Source: a virus. From it: a stretch of 51,782 nucleotides of DNA. Below are positions 7,136 to 15,838 of the stretch, in pieces. The stretch lies in the IMG/VR virus record IMGVR_UViG_3300030385_001835, positions 1-51,782 of that record; one strand, given 5' to 3'. Both the position numbers and the translations under genes were made by a program. The notes under the pieces were generated by a model. The model had not been told where the DNA came from, did not search any database, and saw nothing but the letters and a program-made list of their open reading frames with translations. The stretch's first letter is position 1. Each line of letters opens with the position of its first letter.

Positions 7136-7164
7136 TTGACTTTGGTGTTTTAATTGTATATGAT
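7136..7164 (+). promoter_or_regulatory. Late-region promoter, plus strand
   Basis: TTGACT (7136-7141), a 17-base spacer and TATGAT (7159-7164). Transcription would start near 7171 and run through a leader of about 390 bases before the first gene. Confidence 0.7.
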
Positions 7165-7216
7165 TAGTATGGAGAACGTTTGGTATGGTAGAAGGTATAC
7201 GTAACTAAATTACTAT

Positions 7217-7463
7217 CCGCAGCTTGAAGAATCTCAAACGGGGGCTGCGATATCAAAACAACCTAAGAGTGCGGAGAGTAGACTTGCTTCGCTTAAACCA
7301 AAGTGGCGAACTGCCCCTAATTGATGGGGGTTCCGAAGTATGGGTGACTCGTACGGGCTTCGGAGGGATTATCAATCAAAAGCGATGAACTCAGCATGAC
7401 GATAATCATGTTAAGATCTCCAGACAGCAAAACTTACAAATATTTTTTTTGTAGATTTTGCTG
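7217..7463 (+). ncRNA. Candidate structured RNA in the late leader
   Basis: This stretch is gene-free and contains consecutive stem-loops that are GC-rich for this genome. They are CGCAGC/GCTGCG (7218-7223 with 7244-7249), GCGGAG/CTTCGC (7271-7276 with 7287-7292), GAAC plus CCCC with GGGG plus GTTC (7308-7317 with 7326-7333), CCGAAG/CTTCGG (7333-7338 with 7358-7363) and GATTATC/GATAATC (7367-7373 with 7401-7407). A long hairpin, CAGCAAAA...TTTTGCTG with an inner 7-bp extension, spans 7425-7463. It does not match any riboswitch, tmRNA, RNase P or intron consensus I know. It could be a regulatory leader, a packaging signal or an independent small RNA. Confidence 0.5.
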
Positions 7464-7512
7464 GGGAGCTATACTCTGAATCTAACAATCAAATAATCTA
7501 TTAAAAGTATAA

Positions 7513-7537
7513 GGTACTAGAGTATAATACTAGTACA
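7513..7537 (+). promoter_or_regulatory. Inverted repeat around a TATAAT box
   Basis: GTACTAG (7514-7520) and CTAGTAC (7530-7536) form a 7-bp inverted repeat with a 9-base loop. The loop contains TATAAT (7523-7528). No good -35 lies 16-18 bases upstream, so this may be an operator, an RNA hairpin just before the first late gene, or a weak second promoter. Confidence 0.35.
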
Positions 7538-7557
7538 TAATACTACAGGCATTGAAT

Positions 7558-7827
7558 ATGACATACACTAAAGCAGAATACGACAATCTAAAGAATCATG
7601 GAGTAGAAGCTCAAGATGATTACTTAGTAGGAGTACAGATTAACACTAATCAAGTGTTGAACAGCATATTAGCATTACTGGAGAAGAATGATAGAACAGC
7701 TAAGATACTACCTGCTAGCGTTAAGAGTAACCTTGACAAACCTAGCGCACCAGCACGAACTGGTGCAAAGACCGTGGCAAGTACACCTAGAGGGTCTAGG
7801 AAGAAGTCTAAGGGTACAGCGAGATGA
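7558..7827 (+). CDS. Hypothetical basic-tailed protein before terminase
   Basis: An 89-residue protein. The first 55 residues are predicted helical. The C-terminal third is a low-complexity Pro/Ala/Ser/Lys/Arg tail (SAPARTGAKTV, RGSRKKSKG) that looks disordered and nucleic-acid binding. The frame is open from a TTG two codons earlier, but the ATG at 7558 is preferred. It overlaps the next gene by 4 bases (ATGA). Its place directly before terminase fits a packaging accessory role, which is inference. Confidence 0.6.
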   Translation: MTYTKAEYDNLKNHGVEAQDDYLVGVQINTNQVLNSILALLEKNDRTAKILPASVKSNLDKPSAPARTGAKTVASTPRGSRKKSKGTAR

Positions 7828-8609
7828 ACGAAGACGAAATATTAGATAGTATCCCTATAGTCACAGACTCAAGGGGTAAGTACACTAATGCCAGTGCAGA
7901 TACTACAGCTAACAATGGGTCTAGGGGTAAGCTTAACAGTGACCAGCTAGATGAACGTGCAATACTACATGCTAAGCGTGTAGGTGCAGGATACCCTAGT
8001 TATAAAGAGATTGTAGAGCATTGGTATAAGGCTTACAACATTACTATGGCACTCTCATCAGAGTATGAGTGGGCAGAGAATAACAATGACCGTATAGACC
8101 GTGAGATAGCTCGGTTAGAAGAGAACGGTGACATGCCTATAGTGGCAGTGTCAAATAGTCAGATTACGGGTATGCTTGCTAAGAGTGCAAGAACCATTAC
8201 TGACACTCTAAGGACTAATAAGCTTGCTCAGTCAGACTTAGTACAATGTGCTAGGTTAATGGCTGACCCGTATAAAGCGATAGGTGCTACAGGTGCAGAA
8301 GCATATTATACTTGTAGTGATGAGCAAAGAGAGATATTTGATAAACGCTTAGACCATTTAATTAAGTTAAATGACTCTAGGACAGCTTCATTGAACGCTA
8401 TATCTAAGTCTACTTCAGACCAAGGTAAAGTGCTCACAGACCTAATGAAGGTGGTAGTGGAACTTAATAAGTCTGGTCAGAATGTCGATAAGATGATTGC
8501 TAAGAAAGCAAAAGAACAACTTAAAGAGGCAGGACTTAAATTACAGGAAACGGAAGCACTAAAAGAGGTAGACCCTCTTGCTCCAGTATCAGATGAAGAA
8601 AGACTCTAA
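7824..8609 (+). CDS. Putative terminase small subunit
   Basis: A 261-residue, largely helical, charged protein directly upstream of the large terminase gene. Residues about 60-90 (YPSYKEIVEHWYKAYNI) could form the N-terminal DNA-binding region. The centre (about 150-230) is helix-rich, and the lysine/glutamate-rich C-terminus (about 225-250, IAKKAKEQLKEAG) could form a coiled coil. No signature motif is visible, so the assignment rests on size and gene order. It overlaps the large subunit by 17 bases. Confidence 0.5.
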   Translation: MNEDEILDSIPIVTDSRGKYTNASADTTANNGSRGKLNSDQLDERAILHAKRVGAGYPSYKEIVEHWYKAYNITMALSSEYEWAENNNDRIDREIARLEENGDMPIVAVSNSQITGMLAKSARTITDTLRTNKLAQSDLVQCARLMADPYKAIGATGAEAYYTCSDEQREIFDKRLDHLIKLNDSRTASLNAISKSTSDQGKVLTDLMKVVVELNKSGQNVDKMIAKKAKEQLKEAGLKLQETEALKEVDPLAPVSDEERL

Positions 8610-10206
8610 AGAACTTGAAGCCCTCATGCGAAGGGATCTATACACTTGGATGACTAGCAGGTCGCTATTACCTAATGGCAAGCCTTATTCATTTAAGGGT
8701 CATGAGTATATGGAGCAGATAGCTAAACATACTTGGGTTCCTGGTGATCATGTTTACATAATGAAGTCATCTCAGTGTGGTGCAAGTGAATACGCTATTA
8801 ACTGGATGCTATGGATGCAAGAGCGTAATCTACCTGATTGGCAGGGGATTGGTTACTTGTTTCCAGCTACAGAGCAATTAAGAGATCATATCAAAGCTAG
8901 GGTTCAACCAATAATGGAGTTCCCTAGGTTTGCTAAGTTTCTTAAGAGTAATAATCTAAGGTTCTTTAGATATAATAATAGACCTATTTACTTTAGAGCT
9001 GCACAGACTAGAAGGGATTTAATCTCATGGTCTGCTGATGCTGCTGTAATGGATGAGTTTGATGAGTTTGGAGACCCTATTGCTGCAGTAGATACTGTAT
9101 CAGCTAGGTTTAATCATAGTAAGTATAAGTGGATATTAGGATTAAGTACTCCTACATATCCTGATATTGGTATAGACGCTGCTTTTAGTACTTCTATACA
9201 GCACCATTGGTTCATAGAGTGCAGTGAGTGTAAGGATAAGTTTTCCCCTCTTCAAGAGGTGATGACAAGTAACTTTGAGAGTTGTGTAATACGAGGTGAG
9301 GATGGTAAAGCAGGTTTTCTGTGTCCTCATTGTGGTGAACTTACACAGACTAATGGTGCTCCTGGTGAATGGAGAGTCACTAATGAAGGTAAGGGTAAGA
9401 AGCAACGATATGCTTATGCTATAAGTCAGTTATTCGTAAGTCATGCTAACCTTGATGCCTTAATAGATAAATATGAAGATGCTCACAACATGCAAGAGTT
9501 TTATAACTCAAACCTTGGTATCCCCTATAGTCCAGCTAACGCTAAGATTTCTAGAGGGGATCTTGTGGATTGCGCTATTGGTGATACTAATAATCACCTT
9601 GGCAGTAAAGAGTCTACTATTGCAGGAATAGATGTCGGTAAGAAGTGCCATTACATTATAGCTAATCAAGACAATGAGGTTAAAGACCTTAATGTGATAG
9701 CTTATGGCACATGTACGTTTGATGACCTACCAGAGCTTCTGAGGAAGTTTAGTGTAGATACCCTAGTAATTGACTTACGACCTGAAGAACAGTCCGTAAA
9801 GAAGCTTATAAGGGGACACAGGAGGTGGTTTGCAAGTGATTATAACACTAGTAATGCTATTGACTGGTATGACTTTACGAGGGCCGATACTGGTGGGAAA
9901 GGCGGTTCTATTAGAGTGGTGAAGAACCACAGAACGCAAACGTGTGACGCTTTGATTGAAGCAGTCTCAGTGCGGAAGAGATTTATCTTTCCCCAGCAGA
10001 TTAAACAAGACAACCAGTTCTTAAAGCAAATGTGTGCTTTACAGAGGATGGAAAAGAAAGAGAACGATACTGGAGAGATTAGAGCATACTATGGTAATGG
10101 TGGAAAGGCTGACCATTACTTTCATGCTGCAGCTTATTTATTCTTAGCTTCTCTAGTAAAACGTACAGCAGGATTTGCAAGGCCAGGGCCACAATTTCAC
10201 GGATAA
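8593..10206 (+). CDS. terL: Terminase large subunit, GpA-type
   Basis: A 537-residue packaging ATPase/nuclease. The ATPase half contains KSSQCGASE (the GpA-type Walker A, which also lacks the usual GK in lambda), then AAVMDEFDEF as Walker B. Paired cysteines (CSECKDKF and CPHCGEL, about residues 207-256) form the zinc-finger-like insert typical of this family. The nuclease half shows IAGIDVGKK, LVIDLRPEE and KADHYFHAAAY, supplying the metal-binding acidic residues. Translation is taken from ATG 8593; an in-frame TTG at 8578 is less likely. It converts ATP hydrolysis into DNA translocation into the prohead and cuts the concatemer. Confidence 0.9.
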   Translation: MKKDSKELEALMRRDLYTWMTSRSLLPNGKPYSFKGHEYMEQIAKHTWVPGDHVYIMKSSQCGASEYAINWMLWMQERNLPDWQGIGYLFPATEQLRDHIKARVQPIMEFPRFAKFLKSNNLRFFRYNNRPIYFRAAQTRRDLISWSADAAVMDEFDEFGDPIAAVDTVSARFNHSKYKWILGLSTPTYPDIGIDAAFSTSIQHHWFIECSECKDKFSPLQEVMTSNFESCVIRGEDGKAGFLCPHCGELTQTNGAPGEWRVTNEGKGKKQRYAYAISQLFVSHANLDALIDKYEDAHNMQEFYNSNLGIPYSPANAKISRGDLVDCAIGDTNNHLGSKESTIAGIDVGKKCHYIIANQDNEVKDLNVIAYGTCTFDDLPELLRKFSVDTLVIDLRPEEQSVKKLIRGHRRWFASDYNTSNAIDWYDFTRADTGGKGGSIRVVKNHRTQTCDALIEAVSVRKRFIFPQQIKQDNQFLKQMCALQRMEKKENDTGEIRAYYGNGGKADHYFHAAAYLFLASLVKRTAGFARPGPQFHG

Positions 10207-10208
10207 CT

Positions 10209-11774
10209 ATGATTCTAGAAGACAACTTAAAATTAGCTCCATTAGTGGCTCCCTCCAAGGGGGGAGTTTCACAGGAGATTAGTGCTCAAGTACTAACTAT
10301 TGCAGAAGCGATACAGAATGACGTAATAGCACAGCGTACACTTAATAACGTGTACCCACAGATGCATTGGGACTTCTATCACTCATATCAAGAGAAGTAC
10401 TTTATACAGCGTAAGAATGAAGATGATACACAGTTCATTGACCGTAAGGCTAATGCTATTGTAACTAACTACGTTCGCTTTATAACGGACCTTGATACTC
10501 GTTTTCTATATGGTAGACCTAATAAGATTGGTAGACAGTATGGCCCTAGTGAGAAGACAGAAGCTCGTTTTAGAGAGATAAATAAGCTTATTAATATTGA
10601 TAACCTACAGATGGAGTCTAAGCGTACAGCTTCTCTCTATGGTGAACAGGGTATAAGACTCATAGCAGTGGATAAGACCACAGGCTCACAAGTAGGCACT
10701 AGCTCTAAACTAGGCAATAACGTATACCCCCATCCTGTCCCTCTAGACCCTAGAGAGACTTTTTTTATGATTAATCCCTATGGTAAGCTTACTGCAGTGG
10801 TTATGGAAAGTCAGTTTACAGACTATTTAGATGGTGAGAGAACAGTAGTGGTAATGGAACTCGTTACTAATGATAGTAGATGGGTATGGCATGATGAGAA
10901 GCTACAAGTGGCTGAAGTTAACCGTTATACCCTTAGAGATGAGTTTATCCTACAGAAGAACAACCCACAGCAAATAGACAGTGTACAGGACATGCTTAAG
11001 CTTCAGACAGCTCTTAACGAGTGTATGACTGATAACAAGTACTTCTTCGCTAAACACGGTAGACCTCAGCTAGTGTCCTCTGTGGACCTTAGTAAGGTGA
11101 TAGGCAAGGGTGATACTGTATGGGAAATTAGTATGGATGATGATGAGACTAAGAAGGTTATGGACCAGCTTGGTTTTCTTGTTTGGGATGGTAAGATGGA
11201 GGCTTCTAAGGAACATGCCCTAGAGCTTCAATCAGCACTGTTTAAGGTGGCTAGTACTGCTGCAATCAGTACAGGTGACCTAAAGGGTATTGGTAACTTA
11301 CGTAGTGGTGCTGCGCTTATAACAGCCTATGCACCTAGTATACAGAAGGCACTTGAACAACAGATTATATGGGCAGAGAATGAAGAGAGATTGGCTTTTG
11401 CTATTGCTTCGTTTGATGCTCTTATCCATGGAACAACAGTGGAGAAAAGGTTTCCCGAATTGGACTTCGTTATGAGGTTTCCAAAGGAGAGTGGCGTACC
11501 AGGGGAAGAGATTATCAACGCTGAAGTAAGACAAATAAACTTCAACTCACATCTTAAGACATTACATGAACTTGTGCAAGATGAACATCCAAAGTTCTCT
11601 AAAGCAGAAGTTGATGCATACAGAGGACAGATTGTTCTTGATTCTAGAGAAGTGGCTGATGCAACGAGAGCGTTTGAACAATTGGGCGGTGATGAAGGCG
11701 AAGGAGGTGATTCTAAGAATAAGACCAAGTCTTCATCAAAGAAATCGAATGAGCAGACAAAATCAACTAAGTAA
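10209..11774 (+). CDS. Portal protein, SPP1 gp6-like
   Basis: A 521-residue protein immediately after the large terminase. N-terminal features (RKANAIVTNYVRFITDLDTRFLYG) match the SPP1-type portal pattern in which a membrane-like helix region is followed by a wing beta domain. The middle contains DPRETFFMINPYG and MELVTNDSRW, and there is a long stem helix near residues 370-400 (SGAALITAYAPSIQKALEQQ). The last 35 residues are a disordered Lys/Ser/Gly tail. It forms the dodecameric ring through which DNA enters and leaves the capsid and to which the tail attaches. Confidence 0.85.
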   Translation: MILEDNLKLAPLVAPSKGGVSQEISAQVLTIAEAIQNDVIAQRTLNNVYPQMHWDFYHSYQEKYFIQRKNEDDTQFIDRKANAIVTNYVRFITDLDTRFLYGRPNKIGRQYGPSEKTEARFREINKLINIDNLQMESKRTASLYGEQGIRLIAVDKTTGSQVGTSSKLGNNVYPHPVPLDPRETFFMINPYGKLTAVVMESQFTDYLDGERTVVVMELVTNDSRWVWHDEKLQVAEVNRYTLRDEFILQKNNPQQIDSVQDMLKLQTALNECMTDNKYFFAKHGRPQLVSSVDLSKVIGKGDTVWEISMDDDETKKVMDQLGFLVWDGKMEASKEHALELQSALFKVASTAAISTGDLKGIGNLRSGAALITAYAPSIQKALEQQIIWAENEERLAFAIASFDALIHGTTVEKRFPELDFVMRFPKESGVPGEEIINAEVRQINFNSHLKTLHELVQDEHPKFSKAEVDAYRGQIVLDSREVADATRAFEQLGGDEGEGGDSKNKTKSSSKKSNEQTKSTK

Positions 11775-11811
11775 AACGGTATTAAAGGGTATTTAAAAAG
11801 GACAGTATAAT

Positions 11812-12555
11812 ATGAGTATGGATAATTTTTTATCTGCATTAGATAAGTTAGACCTCACAGACGAACAGAAGACAGCTCTCAGAGAGCCTGTAACCTCTTT
11901 AAATAAAGAGAAGGGAGTAATGGGGTCAGACCTTTTAACCATCAAGAGCGAGCTAGAAGGTGCTAATAAGCAGAACCTATCGTATAAGGAAGTTACAGCC
12001 ACTTTAGCCAAAGCAGGTATAGATGCTAAAGACGCTAGCGCACTAATAGAGAAATTAGGTGTACAGAAGACTCAAGACGATACGAATGACGAATTTAAGA
12101 GAATGATTAAAGAACGTGATACAGAGCTAGAAGGCTTTAAATCAGATGCACGTTTAAGAACTTTAGAAGCAAAACTAGATCCCTTGTTAAACCTTGCGGT
12201 TGAAGGATTTGCTGATACAGAAGGTAAAAAAATAGAACTTCTCCCAGATACCTTGACAGGATTGAAGGCAGAACTCTATAAAGGAATTAAGGACGGTGAC
12301 GATGACGTAATCGTTAACGACAGAATAAACAAGGCATTACTTGAAGCTAAGTCTAGTCAAGACACTATGCTCAAGAGAAACGGCTTGATGCAGGAGAATA
12401 ACACTACTCATCAGGTTAATGAAAATATTTTGGCAGGGTCAGGGTCAAAAGAGGCATCACCAGCTACAGCAATGCAGCAACTAATGAATAATGGTGGAAA
12501 CACTATCACATCTGCAGCACAAGCAATTCAGCTTGCGTCACAGACTAATACATAA
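11812..12555 (+). CDS. Putative capsid scaffolding protein
   Basis: A 247-residue acidic, mostly helical protein between portal and capsid genes, the usual position for a scaffold. The middle (about residues 80-135) is a strongly charged coiled coil (EFKRMIKERDTELEGFKSDAR), and the C-terminus is Gln/Asn/Thr rich and probably flexible (SAAQAIQLASQ). An AAGGA lies 9 bases before ATG 11812; a second ATG follows two codons later. It is expected to direct prohead assembly and then leave or be degraded. No protease gene is recognisable nearby. Confidence 0.7.
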   Translation: MSMDNFLSALDKLDLTDEQKTALREPVTSLNKEKGVMGSDLLTIKSELEGANKQNLSYKEVTATLAKAGIDAKDASALIEKLGVQKTQDDTNDEFKRMIKERDTELEGFKSDARLRTLEAKLDPLLNLAVEGFADTEGKKIELLPDTLTGLKAELYKGIKDGDDDVIVNDRINKALLEAKSSQDTMLKRNGLMQENNTTHQVNENILAGSGSKEASPATAMQQLMNNGGNTITSAAQAIQLASQTNT

Positions 12556-12573
12556 TAATAGGAGATAGAACAT

Positions 12574-13608
12574 ATGTCATCAGATGGCTTAATTCTAAAT
12601 AAAGAACTCGATTTTTACCCTGGTATATTCGCTGAGTTGAATCCTTATAGCAATCCTGTGTCTACTTTGTTAGCACAGAAAGGTTTTAAGATTCTACCTC
12701 AGAAAGCATATACATACACTACTCACTCTAACGCTGAAGCCTCTAGTGCAGATTTAAAACCTGATAATGCTTCCCCTACTTACGGTTCTAGTGGGTTCTT
12801 GACTGGTTCTAATACTGCTCAGGTCTTTTATAAAGCCGCAAAGGAATCTTGGGCCAGAGAAGGCGATCAAGACTTAGGACGTACACTCGGTTGGCAGGGC
12901 GCTTCTAACCCTTCTCTTGAACCTAGTGCCTTAGCTCGTGCTAAAGCAGAACAAATTGCTGGCATCAAGTCAGAGTTGGAATACATTGGTCGTGAAGGTG
13001 TCTACGAAGGAAACACTAGCATCGGTACAACTACTGCATGGCAACAACGTGGTTATCGTTATGCGCCTGGTATTCAGCAAGCAATCGCTGATGGAGCTGT
13101 AGATGGAGCTGGTGATGGTACTTTAGGTACTCTTACTTTTGACGTAGTTAATGATGGTTTAGAAAGTGTATGGGCTTCCCGTATGTGGACTAACGGTCGT
13201 CCTCTTACTTGCGTAACAAACTCTAAAGGTAAGAAAGGTCTTTCAGCCTTATTTACTAACAAGTTTGACTTCGGTAAGAACTCAGAAAGCCGTGTTGAAG
13301 CTGGTGTTAATATTGAACGATTCACTACTGACTTCGGTAACGTTGACGTAGTACTAGCTCATAACGTACCTGCTAATACAATGTACTTTCTTAACTTGGA
13401 TGAAATGCAACTTGTTGCCCGTCCTAGACCTGGTAAATCAATCTTCTTTGAACAAGCGATTGATAGTGGTGAAAAAGCTTCTAATGCTGTTGGAATCTAT
13501 GCTGAACTAGGCATTGATCATGGTGTTGGTTCAACTCATCTACGTTTACGTGGTGTTGGTGATGCTTCCGACTTAGGTGTTGGTGGAGAAACTATTTCCG
13601 CAACCTAA
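12574..13608 (+). CDS. Major capsid protein
   Basis: A 344-residue protein following the scaffold. A helical segment (about residues 113-150, LARAKAEQIAGIKSELEYIGR) followed by a beta-rich C-terminus (LAHNVPANTMYFLNLDEMQ, then GIYAELGIDHGVGSTHLRLRG) agrees with HK97-fold capsid proteins of the SU10/DUF5309-like type; the subfamily is a guess. Codon use differs from neighbouring genes, with many CGT arginine and GGT glycine codons, as expected for a very highly expressed gene. A strong GGAG site precedes the ATG, and a terminator follows directly. Confidence 0.85.
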   Translation: MSSDGLILNKELDFYPGIFAELNPYSNPVSTLLAQKGFKILPQKAYTYTTHSNAEASSADLKPDNASPTYGSSGFLTGSNTAQVFYKAAKESWAREGDQDLGRTLGWQGASNPSLEPSALARAKAEQIAGIKSELEYIGREGVYEGNTSIGTTTAWQQRGYRYAPGIQQAIADGAVDGAGDGTLGTLTFDVVNDGLESVWASRMWTNGRPLTCVTNSKGKKGLSALFTNKFDFGKNSESRVEAGVNIERFTTDFGNVDVVLAHNVPANTMYFLNLDEMQLVARPRPGKSIFFEQAIDSGEKASNAVGIYAELGIDHGVGSTHLRLRGVGDASDLGVGGETISAT

Positions 13609-13616
13609 ATAGTACT

Positions 13617-13649
13617 GAGAGGGGTGGTAATTCACCCTTCTCTTTTTTT
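13617..13649 (+). terminator. Terminator after the capsid gene
   Basis: A 10-bp stem GAGAGGGGTG / CACCCTTCTC (one wobble pair) with a 6-base loop, followed by a run of seven T. It separates head genes from the glycosyltransferase cassette. Confidence 0.9.
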
Positions 13650-13652
13650 ATC

Positions 13653-13679
13653 TTGACATTCCCATTCCTTTTGTATAAT
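13653..13679 (+). promoter_or_regulatory. Promoter of the glycosyltransferase cassette
   Basis: Perfect TTGACA (13653-13658) and TATAAT (13674-13679) hexamers separated by 15 bases. The short spacer would lower strength. It lies directly after the terminator, so the cassette is its own transcription unit in addition to any read-through. Confidence 0.75.
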
Positions 13680-13711
13680 AAGGGTAGAGGGACAAATTAA
13701 CAAGGAATTAT

Positions 13712-14344
13712 ATGAGTAAAAGCAAGAAACTTCCCATTACGCTATGTGTTATAACCCACAATTCTGAAGACAGGATTAAGGATATGCTATTAAAACACAA
13801 GGATATAGTGGATGAAACCATTGTTGTTGTACAGAAAAGCACAGACAATACCCTTGACAGAGCCAGAGAAACTGGAGCTGTGGTTGTTGAGCGGAGATGT
13901 AAAGGAACATCTGACCCAGATAGAGACTGGTTATTCGCCTTGGCAAGGAATGAATGGGTATTATACTTGGATGATGATGAGTATATCAGCACAGTCCTTG
14001 AAGGAAAGTTAGAAGCACTTATAGAAGAAAACGTAGATATTTATTGGTTAAAGAGAACTAACCTAGTGGATGGAGTGGATATACACCCTATCTTGGGCAA
14101 TGATATGCAAGCTAGACTGTTCCGTAAAGGGGCTTTAACCTACCCTGATGCGATACACACGTATCCTAAGCCTAGAAGAGAGGCTAAAGTAGCTTTTGTG
14201 GACTATGATATAGTACATGACCGTAATTTTGAAGACTTAAAGAAAAGCAATCGTGGTAGAAACGTAATTGCTGATAGAGACCAGATAGGAATGCAAGAGC
14301 AGTTTATAGCTAAAGTAGATAACTATTTGGAGTCTCAGAGATAA
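13712..14344 (+). CDS. Family 2 glycosyltransferase
   Basis: A 210-residue GT-A fold enzyme. LPITLCVITHNSEDRI at the N-terminus is the nucleotide-sugar entry strand, and YLDDDEYIS (about residues 87-95) is the metal-binding DXD motif. HDRNFEDLKKSNRGRN near the C-terminus matches the acceptor-side region of SunS-like family 2 enzymes. It transfers a sugar from a nucleotide donor; substrate unknown. It is the first gene of a five-enzyme cassette and has an AAGGA ribosome binding site. The ATG of the next gene overlaps its TAA. At about 210 residues it is compact, with no membrane segment, so it is cytosolic. Confidence 0.85.
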   Translation: MSKSKKLPITLCVITHNSEDRIKDMLLKHKDIVDETIVVVQKSTDNTLDRARETGAVVVERRCKGTSDPDRDWLFALARNEWVLYLDDDEYISTVLEGKLEALIEENVDIYWLKRTNLVDGVDIHPILGNDMQARLFRKGALTYPDAIHTYPKPRREAKVAFVDYDIVHDRNFEDLKKSNRGRNVIADRDQIGMQEQFIAKVDNYLESQR

Positions 14345-15252
14345 TGGAAGTATTAATCAACAATGCACATGAAGAAGGTTCTGGTGGCGGTGGCTATTGG
14401 GCTTCACAGATTACTAAGGCTATAACAGAGTTTGCCTCTGTAGACCTTATGCGACCTCCTTCTGCACTTAGGCGTGAGAATAACCCTGAGTTATCATGCA
14501 AAACAAGCATGTTTAGCCCAGATAAGCAATACGACTATTTTCTTGATATAAATCATTTCCAGTCTACTACTCAAGCTAATGCTAAAAAGAACATTAAAGT
14601 AGTATATTTTCCTAATTCAATGCAGACCAATAAGGGGTTTGATGAGTTAGTAACGCTTTCTGATTATAGTGCCAAGTACATAAAAGAGTACTGGTACAAG
14701 GATTCCAAGGTTATTGCACCTTATTCTAAGAACCTTACACCTAGCAAGAAAGAAGAGAGGTCTATCTGTGTTGTGGGTAATATGTTTTATGAAGCTGATG
14801 GTCACTGTAAGAACCAACACGTTTTGCTTGATTGCTTAAGAGAGTTAGGTAAAGGGTGGAAAATGTACGTTATAGGCAACGTAGTCAATGAGGCTTATTA
14901 TAAGCACCTTGTACAGATGTCTACTGATTTAGAAGTTAGTTTCTTCCCTGGTTGCACAGATGAGGTGAAAGAGGCTATTATACGTAAGAGTAAATTCTTT
15001 TGGCATGCTAATGGTTATGGTAGAATTAGACCAGACCAAACAGAGCATTTCGGTATTGCACCAGAAGAAGGTTTGAAGGCAGGGTGTTTAACATACGTTC
15101 ATGCCTCAGGTGGAGCGCAGGACTTCTGTACTTCATGGAAAGACCCTCAAGACCTTATAGAGTTAACTAAGAGTGAAGCACCTAATCCTGATAAACCTAA
15201 CTTCTCTAGTCATAATAAGGCTGTAGAGTTCTGGAAAGGAGTGTTAGCATGA
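14344..15252 (+). CDS. GT4-like glycosyltransferase
   Basis: A 302-residue GT-B fold enzyme. The N-terminal glycine-rich EEGSGGGGYWASQIT loop is followed by a Rossmann-type second half containing SICVVGNMFYEAD and MYVIGNV. EHFGIAPEEGLKAGCLTYV (about residues 237-255) is the E-x7-E donor-binding motif of GT4 enzymes. It is soluble and without a signal peptide. The gene overlaps its upstream neighbour by 1 base and the methyltransferase by 4 bases, so the cassette is translationally coupled. Donor and acceptor cannot be read from the sequence. Confidence 0.8.
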   Translation: MEVLINNAHEEGSGGGGYWASQITKAITEFASVDLMRPPSALRRENNPELSCKTSMFSPDKQYDYFLDINHFQSTTQANAKKNIKVVYFPNSMQTNKGFDELVTLSDYSAKYIKEYWYKDSKVIAPYSKNLTPSKKEERSICVVGNMFYEADGHCKNQHVLLDCLRELGKGWKMYVIGNVVNEAYYKHLVQMSTDLEVSFFPGCTDEVKEAIIRKSKFFWHANGYGRIRPDQTEHFGIAPEEGLKAGCLTYVHASGGAQDFCTSWKDPQDLIELTKSEAPNPDKPNFSSHNKAVEFWKGVLA

Positions 15253-15692
15253 AACTACACTTAGGTTGTGGTAATGACTATAAAGAGGGTTTTTGGAACG
15301 TAGATATCGGTGACTGTAAGAAGGACCAAGAGATGGATATAAGCCGTCCTTTTCCATTACAGGATAACAGTTACACTTACGTATACGCAAAGCACGTACT
15401 AGAGCATATCCCAAGGGAGAGCTTCTTTGATGTGTTTAGAGAAATTCATAGGGTTATGGCACATGGAGCTGTTCTAGAGTTCTGTGTACCGCATGCAGGT
15501 AGTGATAACTACTGGACAGACCCTACTCACACTATGCCCTATACAGTCCGTACAATGGACTTCCTAATAGAGGGTAAGCAATTACGTGAGAATGGTAAGA
15601 TTTACGGTGCAGAGTACTCTTTTGAAGAAGTAGAGGCACCAAAGGTGGATGGAGTTTACACTGTATATTTTAAGCTCCGTAAGGTTAAATAG
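15249..15692 (+). CDS. SAM-dependent methyltransferase, class I
   Basis: A 147-residue short methyltransferase. MKLHLGCGNDYKEGFWNVDI (residues 1-20) contains the SAM-binding GCG loop and the acidic end of strand 2. YVYAKHVLEHIPRE (about 47-60) is motif IV of the Methyltransf_11 type, and REIHRVMAHGAVLEFCVPH follows as in that family. Given its place between glycosyltransferases, O-methylation of a sugar is the likely role, which is inference. It overlaps the previous gene by 4 bases. Confidence 0.8.
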   Translation: MKLHLGCGNDYKEGFWNVDIGDCKKDQEMDISRPFPLQDNSYTYVYAKHVLEHIPRESFFDVFREIHRVMAHGAVLEFCVPHAGSDNYWTDPTHTMPYTVRTMDFLIEGKQLRENGKIYGAEYSFEEVEAPKVDGVYTVYFKLRKVK

Positions 15693-15702
15693 GAATTATT
15701 AT

Positions 15703-15834
15703 ATGAAATGCGCACACTGTCAAAAAGTCCACAATCACCGCTATGAGTGTGATGAAATCAAGTCCTTACGTAAGTTCGTAGGTGACGATAGCTATCAAGC
15801 TAAACTAGTTAGCAAGAAAAAGAGAAGGAATTAG
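15703..15834 (+). CDS. Small zinc-binding-type peptide
   Basis: A 43-residue peptide with CAHCQKVHNHRYEC at the N-terminus (C-x2-C ... H-x-H ... C) and a basic tail (VSKKKRRN). The ATG at 15703 follows AGGAATTATT. It is unlike the enzymes around it, and its function is unknown; a nucleic-acid or adaptor role is possible. Confidence 0.55.
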   Translation: MKCAHCQKVHNHRYECDEIKSLRKFVGDDSYQAKLVSKKKRRN

Positions 15835-15838
15835 AATT

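Noticed and set aside
7200-7463. A group I or group II intron in the late leader
   Set aside because: There is superficial similarity of 7333-7363 to a domain V hairpin, but the catalytic triad, the group I core helices and any flanking split gene are missing.
11327-11839. A 170-codon minus-strand frame opposite the portal 3' end
   Set aside because: Composition is typical of antisense to a helical gene, and it has no neighbours in that orientation.
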